Shown: piece by piece, positions 1 through 5,558 of the stretch | Position numbering within the stretch: position 1 is the first letter of the stretch | Layout of the letters: each line of letters opens with the position of its first letter | Source: Lachnospiraceae bacterium | GTDB lineage: Bacteria > Bacillota > Clostridia > Lachnospirales > Lachnospiraceae | NCBI GenBank assembly: GCA_024699395.1 | Contig: JAILPU010000144.1 | Location: forward strand, 1 to 6,306 | Length of the DNA stretch: 6,306 nt | Direction of reading: 5' to 3' | The notes under the pieces: model-generated | Seen by the model: only the letters and a program-made list of their open reading frames with translations | Database searches by the model: none | Told to the model about the DNA's origin: nothing | Program-made: the position numbers and the translations under genes

Positions 1-758
1 AGTTCCTGACAGGGAATAAACTGACCGGCACCGAAATAACCCACTTCCACAACCTCAAAGGAAGCATTGGTGGCAATCATCTTAATATTGGTACCCTTTT
101 TAACAGTACCGTCAAAAACGCGCACAAAAACAATGACCCCCTTGTAAGGGTCATATAAAGAGTCAAAAATAAGGGCCTTAAGAGGGCTCTTGGAATCACC
201 CTTGGGAGCCGGAACTTTTTTCACAATTTCCTCAAGGACATCTTCCACACCGATACCGCTCTTAGCGGAAATCCTGGGGGCATCCATAGCCTCAATTCCA
301 ATAACATCCTCAATCTCATGAGCCACCCTGTCGGGATCGGCACTGGGAAGATCGATTTTGTTAATAACAGGAAAAACCTCCAGGTCATGGTCGAGAGCCA
401 GATAAACATTGGCAAGAGTCTGAGCTTCTATACCCTGTGCCGCATCCACCACCAATATGGCACCGTCACAGGCAGCCAAAGCCCTGCTCACCTCATAATT
501 AAAGTCCACATGTCCCGGAGTGTCTATAAGATTAAAAATATATTCTTTTCCATCTTTGGCCTTGTAAACCGTTCTTACAGTCTGAGCCTTGATGGTTATA
601 CCTCTTTCTCTTTCAAGATCCATATTGTCAAGGATCTGATCCTGCATCTCTCTTTGGGTGAGAAGTCCCGTTTTTTCAATAATTCTGTCGGCAAGAGTTG
701 ACTTGCCGTGATCGATATGAGCAACAATACAAAAATTACGAATCATCTGCTGATTCAT
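1..758 (-). CDS. lepA: Elongation factor 4 (LepA), N-terminal part, cut by left window edge
   Basis: LepA is a ribosome-associated translational GTPase related to EF-G that acts in the cytoplasm in ribosome assembly and elongation quality control. The frame is open from 758 to the edge: 252 full codons of a family usually about 600 long. All GTPase motifs are intact: P-loop AHIDHGKST (residues 13-21), switch I RERGIT (50-55), DTPGH (79-83), NKID (133-136) and SAKSG (164-168). Domain 2 begins near residue 194 and the visible part ends in [16 protein letters not shown], a typical LepA stretch. I chose the ATG at 756-758 because AGAGG lies 9 nt upstream; a second in-frame ATG (744-746) has no ribosome binding site. 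The start lies inside the upstream EAL gene (23-nt overlap), and no separate promoter is obvious. Domains 3 to the C-terminus lie outside the window. Confidence 0.97.
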   Translation of the reverse strand, partial: MNQQMIRNFCIVAHIDHGKSTLADRIIEKTGLLTQREMQDQILDNMDLERERGITIKAQTVRTVYKAKDGKEYIFNLIDTPGHVDFNYEVSRALAACDGAILVVDAAQGIEAQTLANVYLALDHDLEVFPVINKIDLPSADPDRVAHEIEDVIGIEAMDAPRISAKSGIGVEDVLEEIVKKVPAPKGDSKSPLKALIFDSLYDPYKGVIVFVRVFDGTVKKGTNIKMIATNASFEVVEVGYFGAGQFIPCQE

Positions 759-2697
759 CAGCTATTACCTCTTTATTTTCTCGTATTTCCAAAAATTCCA
801 GATAATCCTTAGCACTTAAAGGCTTGGAGAACAAAAATCCCTGGATATAATCACAACCGTATCCTTTTAACAATTCAAAGGCTTCCTTACTCTCAATTCC
901 CTCAGCCACCACTTCAAATTCAAGGGCCTTTAAGGTTTCCATTGTCTTACTTAAAACTATTCTGCCGGAAGCGCTCTTCATGGCATCATCCACAAGACAT
1001 TTATCAATCTTGACGATAGATGCCGGGAGATGATTGAGATAAGACATGCTGGCATAACCGCTTCCGAAATCATCAATTGAAAGGGAAACTCCCAGCTCTT
1101 TAAGGGTAAGGATATTGTCATTGATAAGGCTTATATTGTCAACAGCGGTAGTCTCTGTTATTTCCAAATTAACGTTTGCCGGACGAATGTCATACTTATG
1201 CAAAATACTGCCGAATCGCTCCCCCAATCCCTGCTGCATCAGCTGGATGGCGGAAAGATTAATCTCTATATAACGAACGCCCTTTTCAAAAAGCTTGTTT
1301 TCCATATAAAATCGGCAAACGTTCTCGAAAACGAATTCACCGATGGGCACTATAAGTCCGTTGTGCTCCGCAAGCGGAATAAATGCGCCGGGATACACAA
1401 GCTCCCCATATGAATCTCTGAGTCTGACAAGCGCCTCCGCCGCCGGGAAACATCCCTTTTTAACATCGTAAATCGGCTGGTAAAAAACTTCAAAGCCACC
1501 CTCAACAAGGGCTTCCTGCATATATTTTACCATGTCAAGCTCACGATCTAAGTCTCTTAACATCCTCTTTGTAATCTGAACAACAGGATTATTGGACCCA
1601 TTGCGATCCCGCCTGTTCAAATGCTTCAATACCCTTAAGATATCATGAGCCGATTTAAATTCGTTAAGCCTCACATAATAAGCTTTAATTATAACATTAA
1701 AGGACATGCCGTCGATTCTTATGTCTCTGGGATATTCGTCAAGGACATGCTCCGCCGTTTTTCTCGCATTTTCAGCCACATATACAACAATATTTCCCTC
1801 GGAAAGGCAGAAAATATCCTTTCTGTTAAAATATATATGAAAATTCTCGATGAGACTGCTTTCAAGCATATCAAGAAGGTTTTCATTAATCTTGTGGCTT
1901 ACATAATCAAAATTTTCAAATTTAAAGAGAATAAAGCCCTTATCCTGCGGCTTGTCAATCTCCCTGTATATCTTAGCCTTAAGTGCTGCCGGATTATAAC
2001 ACCCCGGGACTCTGTACAGGTATTTCTCCGGATCTTCCAAAGCCACATAAACAGTGATATTTGCCACCGTATTAAGAAGTTGCAGGATAAACATATTCCT
2101 GTGGAAAAACTGGAAGATTGCCATGACGAGATACTCGACAAAAACAAAACAGAATACAGCCACATGTTTCCATGAGTACTGTTTGTGGTTTTCAACCATG
2201 CTTAAGAAGGACATTCCGATAAAGCATACCCCCGCAAGGTTTATAAGATAACTGTATTCCGCCATGCCGGGATGTGCAGCGTTCATGGGCTGATATATCA
2301 GACCTGTAAAGGAAGAAGTCAGTATCAGCACGCAAATACTGGCATAAACAATATTTCCGAAGGATCTCTCAAGATAGGAATTATTCTCCCCATTGGCCGA
2401 ATAGAGGACAAAATAATACCATGCCGCCCCATGGCCCATGTAAGCCATAAGGCACACAGAAAGGGTCAGCCCCCATAAAAGATTATGCCCGGGATACTTA
2501 TAGGCAATCATATTCGCAAGCATATAAAAAATGACCGACAGCCCGTTCATCAAAAGAAGAACTCTGTAGATGACCGCAGTCCTTGTGATATACCCTCTTT
2601 TTAAAAAATGTATGATTCCCAAAAGGATTGTAATTACAAGGGCAATGATGTCATGGGAATTGATTCCGTGTGAATCCACCAGGATAGGCATAGGCAT
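736..2697 (-). CDS. Seven-helix membrane protein with degenerate GGDEF and intact EAL c-di-GMP phosphodiesterase domain
   Basis: A 653-residue protein predicted to hydrolyse cyclic di-GMP to pGpG at the inner face of the membrane. The N-terminus has about seven hydrophobic segments (roughly 15-32, 41-65, 72-99, 113-136, 148-167, 178-199, 203-220), probably a sensory or anchoring module. Residues about 232-365 resemble a GGDEF fold, but the signature position reads SEGNIV (299-304), so no cyclase activity is expected. Residues about 385-635 are an EAL domain. With RocR spacing, every catalytic residue is present: E421 (EAL), N480, E512, D542-D543, K563, E599, E602 and Q619. The gene follows the rpsT terminator, has its own candidate promoter, and runs into lepA with a 23-nt overlap. 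The ATG at 2697 has GGGG only 4 nt upstream; the ATG two codons later (2691) has a 10-nt gap and is equally possible. The signal sensed is unknown. Confidence 0.93.
   Translation of the reverse strand: MPMPILVDSHGINSHDIIALVITILLGIIHFLKRGYITRTAVIYRVLLLMNGLSVIFYMLANMIAYKYPGHNLLWGLTLSVCLMAYMGHGAAWYYFVLYSANGENNSYLERSFGNIVYASICVLILTSSFTGLIYQPMNAAHPGMAEYSYLINLAGVCFIGMSFLSMVENHKQYSWKHVAVFCFVFVEYLVMAIFQFFHRNMFILQLLNTVANITVYVALEDPEKYLYRVPGCYNPAALKAKIYREIDKPQDKGFILFKFENFDYVSHKINENLLDMLESSLIENFHIYFNRKDIFCLSEGNIVVYVAENARKTAEHVLDEYPRDIRIDGMSFNVIIKAYYVRLNEFKSAHDILRVLKHLNRRDRNGSNNPVVQITKRMLRDLDRELDMVKYMQEALVEGGFEVFYQPIYDVKKGCFPAAEALVRLRDSYGELVYPGAFIPLAEHNGLIVPIGEFVFENVCRFYMENKLFEKGVRYIEINLSAIQLMQQGLGERFGSILHKYDIRPANVNLEITETTAVDNISLINDNILTLKELGVSLSIDDFGSGYASMSYLNHLPASIVKIDKCLVDDAMKSASGRIVLSKTMETLKALEFEVVAEGIESKEAFELLKGYGCDYIQGFLFSKPLSAKDYLEFLEIRENKEVIADESADDS
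768..772 (-). promoter_or_regulatory. Ribosome binding site of lepA, inside the EAL gene
   Basis: On the minus strand AGAGG (within AAAGAGG) is followed by 9 nt and then the ATG at 758. It lies within the coding sequence of the upstream EAL gene and decides for the 758 start over the in-frame ATG at 746, which has no purine-rich stretch at a useful distance. Confidence 0.75.
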
Positions 2698-2701
2698 TTC
2701 A

Positions 2702-2708
2702 CCCCTCT
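2702..2708 (-). promoter_or_regulatory. Ribosome binding site of the EAL gene
   Basis: Minus-strand AGAGGGG is followed by TGAA and the ATG at 2697. The 4-nt gap is short; the alternative ATG at 2691 would have a 10-nt gap. The protein would begin MPMPI or MPI, so the choice changes only two residues. Confidence 0.6.
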
Positions 2709-2727
2709 TAATAAAAAGCCGATAATC

Positions 2728-2776
2728 AATATGCCGAAGTATAGAAAACCTTATAATAATTCTACCAAATATGCCG
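2728..2776 (-). repeat. Pair of 9-bp direct repeats upstream of the EAL gene
   Basis: The 9-mer CGGCATATT (minus strand) occurs at 2768-2776 and again at 2728-2736, exactly 40 bp apart. The same core appears inverted at 2814-2820 (CGGCATT on the plus strand). The first copy lies in the spacer of the candidate promoter and the second just downstream of it. This could be a regulator site, but no known operator is recognised. Confidence 0.4.
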
Positions 2777-2786
2777 TAAAATACAA
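2759..2786 (-). promoter_or_regulatory. Candidate sigma-A promoter of the EAL-lepA unit
   Basis: Minus strand: -35 TTGTAT (2781-2786), a 16-bp spacer and TAGAAT (2759-2764) preceded by TGG, an extended -10. The -35 matches consensus at only three positions, so the call rests mostly on the extended -10. It lies downstream of the rpsT terminator and about 60 bp before the EAL start. The rest of the 2698-2928 gap holds only the rpsT terminator, the short repeats and an AT-rich stretch. Confidence 0.4.
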
Positions 2787-2873
2787 TCTTTTTTGTTTAG
2801 AGAATAACGTTTGCGGCATTCTATCGTCACCGGTGGTTTTGGCATGTAACAATTTCATGGCGCGCAAGTGCGC

Positions 2874-2907
2874 AAAAAAAGACCGCCTATTGACGGGATA
2901 GGCGGTC
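2874..2907 (-). terminator. Rho-independent terminator of rpsT
   Basis: A perfect 10-bp stem pairs 2881-2890 (GACCGCCTAT) with 2898-2907 (ATAGGCGGTC) around a 7-nt loop. Reading the minus strand, it is followed by seven Ts (2880-2874). The stem begins 21 nt after the rpsT stop codon. There is no T-run on the other side, so it acts only in the rpsT direction. It separates rpsT from the EAL-lepA unit. Confidence 0.93.
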
Positions 2908-2928
2908 GAAAAATCAAAATCAAAAAAA

Positions 2929-3192
2929 TTATGATATGCTGTTAACAGCCTTGGTAAGACGTGAAACTTTTCTAGCTGCGTTGTTCTTGTGATAGATGCC
3001 CTTTGTCTGAGCCATCTCAACTTCCTTGATAGCAGCCTTTAAAGCAGCTTCTGCAGCAGTCTTGTCATTAGCCTCAACAGCAGTAAAAACCTTCTTCATA
3101 GCTGTCTTAACACCTGAACGGATAGCCTTATTTCTCTCGGTTCTTACACGTGTAACGAGAATTCTCTTCTCTGCTGATTTAATGTTAGCCAA
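2929..3192 (-). CDS. rpsT: 30S ribosomal protein S20, TTG start
   Basis: S20 binds 16S rRNA and stabilises the body of the small subunit. Read from the TTG at 3190-3192, the product has 87 residues and begins (M)ANIKSAEKRI, the usual S20 start. Later segments such as RTERNKAIRS and KGIYHKNNAARKVSRL are typical of the family. An in-frame ATG five codons upstream (3205-3207) would add MEVYD, but it overlaps the GGAGGTG Shine-Dalgarno and is rejected. That Shine-Dalgarno lies 6 nt before the TTG, an ideal gap. The gene is monocistronic, with its own consensus-like promoter, a structured leader and a strong terminator 21 nt after the stop. Confidence 0.96.
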   Translation of the reverse strand: MANIKSAEKRILVTRVRTERNKAIRSGVKTAMKKVFTAVEANDKTAAEAALKAAIKEVEMAQTKGIYHKNNAARKVSRLTKAVNSIS

Positions 3193-3198
3193 GTCGTA

Positions 3199-3205
3199 CA
3201 CCTCC
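3199..3205 (-). promoter_or_regulatory. Shine-Dalgarno of rpsT, fixes the TTG start
   Basis: Minus-strand GGAGGTG, a near-perfect match to the 16S rRNA 3' end, is followed by TACGAC (6 nt) and the TTG at 3192. The competing ATG at 3205-3207 runs into this same motif and has no ribosome binding site of its own. Confidence 0.9.
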
Positions 3206-3241
3206 ATTTTGCATACAATCTGAAATTTAAGATTAAGATAA

Positions 3242-3280
3242 ATGTTTTACTTAGCCAGACACGGGAGACTAATCAAACAT
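3242..3280 (-). promoter_or_regulatory. Stem-loop near the 5' end of the rpsT leader
   Basis: In the minus-strand RNA, AUGUUU (3280-3275) pairs with AAACAU (3247-3242). After a small internal loop (GA against GUA), UUAGUC (3272-3267) pairs with GGCUAA (3256-3251), with one G-U pair. The apical loop has 10 nt. The structure begins only 2-4 nt after the predicted transcription start. It could stabilise the mRNA or serve regulation. UCUCC at 3268-3264 could pair with GGAGG of the Shine-Dalgarno (one G-U pair). The function is inferred. Confidence 0.45.
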
Positions 3281-3288
3281 ACCTTTGT

Positions 3289-3317
3289 AGTATAATAAAT
3301 CATCAAATATTTGTCAA
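3289..3317 (-). promoter_or_regulatory. Strong sigma-A promoter of rpsT
   Basis: Minus strand: -35 TTGACA (3312-3317, perfect), a 17-bp spacer, and -10 TATACT (3289-3294, one mismatch). Transcription should begin near 3282-3284, giving a leader of about 90 nt. It lies 21 bp after the stop codon of the DtxR-family gene. No convincing terminator separates the two genes, so some read-through is possible. Confidence 0.92.
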
Positions 3318-3338
3318 TTATTTTTTATAACAAAAAGT

Positions 3339-3710
3339 TTAGTTTTTGTTTTCAGCAATATAACGTTTCAACGCCGCGAATGTTTCCTTACTTATCACAT
3401 GTTCCACTCTGCAGGCATCCTCCGTGGCAATCACGGGATCCACTCCCAGCTCAATAAGCCATCTGGAAATAAGATTATGCCTTTCATATATCATCTCCGC
3501 AATTTCAAGCCCCTCTTTGGTAAGGGTAATAAAGCCCTCGGGAGACACTTCTATATGTCCGCCCTCTCTCAGATGCTTCATAGCAACAGAGACAGAGGAT
3601 TTCTTATATCCCGTTTCCGCAGCAATATCAACGCCTCTGACAACAGGCTTTATCTTACTGAGGATCAGTATTGTTTCAAGGTAATTTTCCGCAGATTCGT
3701 TTGTTCTCAT
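3339..3710 (-). CDS. Short DtxR/MntR-family metal-dependent transcriptional repressor
   Basis: A 123-residue cytoplasmic repressor whose family binds DNA when loaded with Fe(II) or Mn(II). The winged helix-turn-helix spans about 5-65 (ESAENYLETI at its start, recognition region near 36-48). A dimerisation and metal-binding segment follows: H78 matches DtxR H79, and DACRVEHVIS (98-107) carries C100, E103 and H104, matching DtxR C102, E105 and H106. The residue matching DtxR M10 / MntR D8 is N9, and E12 matches MntR E11. The C100 makes the site look DtxR-like, but the metal cannot be settled. It is short: no SH3-like domain (DtxR 226, MntR 142 residues). The start has AGG 4 nt upstream within TGAGGAAAA. 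No metal transporter lies nearby, so the targets are probably elsewhere. Confidence 0.92.
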   Translation of the reverse strand: MRTNESAENYLETILILSKIKPVVRGVDIAAETGYKKSSVSVAMKHLREGGHIEVSPEGFITLTKEGLEIAEMIYERHNLISRWLIELGVDPVIATEDACRVEHVISKETFAALKRYIAENKN

Positions 3711-3728
3711 TTTTCCTCATATAAACCG

Positions 3729-3737
3729 ATTATATCA
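3729..3737 (-). promoter_or_regulatory. Extended -10 promoter of the DtxR-family gene
   Basis: Minus-strand TGATATAAT is a perfect extended -10 (TGA then TATAAT at 3734-3729). No good -35 lies at 16-18 bp; TTGAAC occurs 13 bp upstream. The hexamer AAACCG on the plus strand occurs on each side (3723-3728 and 3742-3747, 19 bp apart), a possible operator for autoregulation. It does not resemble the DtxR or MntR consensus boxes I know. Confidence 0.6.
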
Positions 3738-3804
3738 AAACAAACCGGTTCAATCCTTTCTCCCATTTTCACGGGCAGTTTTTACAAGTAATATTTCGGG
3801 CAGT

Positions 3805-5439
3805 CTATCCTGTGACCACCGAATGATAAATACGTACGAAGATTCCGTTTATTCTTTCGGGCTGAACTTCTATCTTGTACTCGGTAGCTCCAAGTTCACT
3901 TAAAGCCTCATTCATATAACCTGTTTTATAGGCACCGTTGGAGTAATTTGCTTCGATAACCTTCCAAAGAGCCATGGGCACTATATTATCAAAACTAGTC
4001 TCCCCTATGCCGCCTCTTTTTATCATTTCAAGGCAATCCGCATAATAACCGTCAAGGTCGATGATAACACTTTGGGCATCAAGTCCCGCATGGTTAAGAT
4101 CATCCTGTGAAAAATAGCCTCCAAACATGGAAGTGTCCGCTTCGGGTTGTCCCTCTTCTTTGTCTTCCCCGGCATTTCTTCCGTTATTCTCGTAATCCAA
4201 AGGTTTTGAGGGATTATCATTAATAAATCCCCTGAGGGCATCCCTGGTAATATCGTCGGCGCTCTTAATTTTATCCTGAACGGAATCATTTATATCCTCC
4301 GCAGTTTCTAAAGCATCGGATACAGGTGTATCACTGTCAGAACTTTCCTCCCCTTCAGGTTCTTCAAACTCATCCAGACACGGGGGAAGATTCACCGACA
4401 TTCCCGTTCTCAAATGAGTCTTGGAAAGCCGGGCATCCGACTTATTGTAATAACTGTAGGTGTGGGGCTCCGTATCATCCCATGTGGTATCCACATTGTA
4501 GAATCGTCCGTCAATGCATATTATATTCCACGCATGATCCTCTCCGGAATAACCGGTACAATAATAACAGGGAATCCCCAGTTCCATCATAATATTCTGA
4601 AAAGCTCTGGCATATCCTGCGCAGACCGTCTCTTTGTTTACAAGGGCTGAATAAGCTGTCTGATTGCAGGGCGCGGATACATCGTATCTCACATTGTCGA
4701 TAAGAGCATCGTGAACCGCTTTTTCCTTATCAGCGTCAGAGGTCTTAAACATAGCAAGATTAAGATAGGGTTGCATCGCTTCCTTATAGGATTTCTTCGA
4801 AGCCTCTATGTTATCCGCAGTTTCATTAAAATGAATATTCACTTCAACACAGTTGCCGTCGGCAAGATACTTGCAGGAAAAGCCCACACCAATCCAGAAA
4901 AGCTCGGGATGATCGTTATAAACAGCCATATGAGCCTTCTTAAACTCTTCCACGGTACAGGGAATCACAGGTTTGAAGACCTGAGTAAGGGAATCGATAT
5001 TTGCATATATCTGCCTGTAAAGGGTTTTTCCGTCCTCATTAAGCATTCCGTAATAAGGATAAAAATAAGTGTCAAACTCCAGGTTGCTTCCGTCATTTCC
5101 AAAGGAAACTCCGTCTTCCTCTACCGCATTGTCCTTAACCAGGGTGGATTCCTCATCCACCGATGCAAGACCCGCTTTACCCTCCACTTCCTTGGGCATG
5201 GAGATATCTTCAATATCCTGTCTCACATATCCCGGGAGGGAATCGACTCTAACGTCACCCGTATCATCCGAATGACCTGTGCCGTCTTCATAAAGGGTGT
5301 TTTTTGTAGGATTGTCCTGTAAAAACATTCCTTTAAGCCTGTTATTCATGGCAGGATTGAAAATACAGTACATCATAAATCCGCAGCCTGCCAGTAAAAT
5401 TATAACCAGTGTCCATAGGACTTTTTTTATCGTCTTCAT
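3805..5439 (-). CDS. Exported transglutaminase-like (papain-fold) protein with an unassigned C-terminal region
   Basis: A 544-residue cell-envelope protein. Residues 1-27 are a basic start (MKTIKK) and a hydrophobic segment. LAGC at 16-19 is a good lipobox, but hydrophobic residues continue past C19, so it may be a lipoprotein or a single-pass anchor. Residues about 41-120 are an acidic, low-complexity linker. Residues about 125-345 contain the transglutaminase-like core with the Cys-His-Asp triad: C273 (ETVCAGYARAF), H302 (DHAWN) and D317 (NVDTTWDD). Such domains act as peptidases or cross-linking enzymes; the substrate here is unknown. A second acidic linker (about 355-437) leads to about 100 C-terminal residues that I do not recognise. 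Twelve cysteines is many for an exported protein. No Shine-Dalgarno precedes the ATG, and a candidate promoter ends only 8 nt before it. No terminator is evident before the DtxR-family gene. Confidence 0.88.
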   Translation of the reverse strand: MKTIKKVLWTLVIILLAGCGFMMYCIFNPAMNNRLKGMFLQDNPTKNTLYEDGTGHSDDTGDVRVDSLPGYVRQDIEDISMPKEVEGKAGLASVDEESTLVKDNAVEEDGVSFGNDGSNLEFDTYFYPYYGMLNEDGKTLYRQIYANIDSLTQVFKPVIPCTVEEFKKAHMAVYNDHPELFWIGVGFSCKYLADGNCVEVNIHFNETADNIEASKKSYKEAMQPYLNLAMFKTSDADKEKAVHDALIDNVRYDVSAPCNQTAYSALVNKETVCAGYARAFQNIMMELGIPCYYCTGYSGEDHAWNIICIDGRFYNVDTTWDDTEPHTYSYYNKSDARLSKTHLRTGMSVNLPPCLDEFEEPEGEESSDSDTPVSDALETAEDINDSVQDKIKSADDITRDALRGFINDNPSKPLDYENNGRNAGEDKEEGQPEADTSMFGGYFSQDDLNHAGLDAQSVIIDLDGYYADCLEMIKRGGIGETSFDNIVPMALWKVIEANYSNGAYKTGYMNEALSELGATEYKIEVQPERINGIFVRIYHSVVTG

Positions 5440-5447
5440 ATGTAAAC

Positions 5448-5476
5448 ATAATATCGCAAATATATGAAGGTAGCAA
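5448..5476 (-). promoter_or_regulatory. Candidate promoter of the transglutaminase gene, possibly leaderless
   Basis: Minus strand: -35 TTGCTA (5471-5476, four matches), a 17-bp spacer, and -10 TATTAT (5448-5453, five matches). The -10 ends 8 nt before the ATG at 5439, so a start 6-8 nt downstream would leave a leader of about 0-3 nt. This agrees with the absence of a Shine-Dalgarno. Confidence 0.55.
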
Positions 5477-5497
5477 TAAAACTTTCTTTTGTTTGTA

Positions 5498-5526
5498 TTG
5501 AACTGAGTGTTAAGTAATGGTAAAAT
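5498..5526 (+). promoter_or_regulatory. Sigma-A promoter of the GDP-fucose synthase gene
   Basis: -35 TTGAAC (5498-5503), a 17-bp spacer, and -10 TAAAAT (5521-5526) preceded by TGG, an extended -10. The start is predicted near 5532-5534, giving a leader of about 26 nt. It is back to back with the transglutaminase promoter; the two -35 boxes are 21 bp apart. Confidence 0.75.
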
Positions 5527-5548
5527 ATCAAAGGTGACTAAATTTTGC

Positions 5549-5552
5549 GAGG
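5549..5552 (+). promoter_or_regulatory. Ribosome binding site of the GDP-fucose synthase gene
   Basis: GAGG within GCGAGGA is followed by ACTATC (6 nt) and the ATG at 5559, an ordinary arrangement that fixes the start. Confidence 0.75.
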
Positions 5553-5558
5553 ACTATC

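Noticed and set aside
299..304. A frameshift or missing motif in lepA
   Set aside because: The reverse-strand reading is continuous from 758 to the edge with every GTPase motif present; nothing is broken.
1645..2175. 176-codon open frame on the plus strand
   Set aside because: It is antisense to the EAL gene, across the linker and degenerate GGDEF region, and has no recognisable domain.
2698..2873. A c-di-GMP riboswitch upstream of the EAL gene
   Set aside because: GCAAA-like and GGTG-like bits are present, but the conserved core and the paired helices of the c-di-GMP-I or -II classes cannot be assembled.
2862..2873. GCGCAAGTGCGC palindrome as a second terminator
   Set aside because: The stem is very short, and on the minus strand it lies after the rpsT T-run with no T-run of its own; on the plus strand it is followed by As.
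3205..3207. ATG as start of rpsT
   Set aside because: It overlaps the Shine-Dalgarno; the TTG at 3192 gives the canonical S20 N-terminus with ideal spacing.
3331..3348. CAAAAA/TTTTTG inverted repeat as the terminator of the DtxR-family gene
   Set aside because: The stem is almost all A-T and overlaps the stop codon, so it is too weak to call.
4711..5322. 203-codon open frame on the plus strand
   Set aside because: It is antisense to the transglutaminase-like gene and has no recognisable domain.
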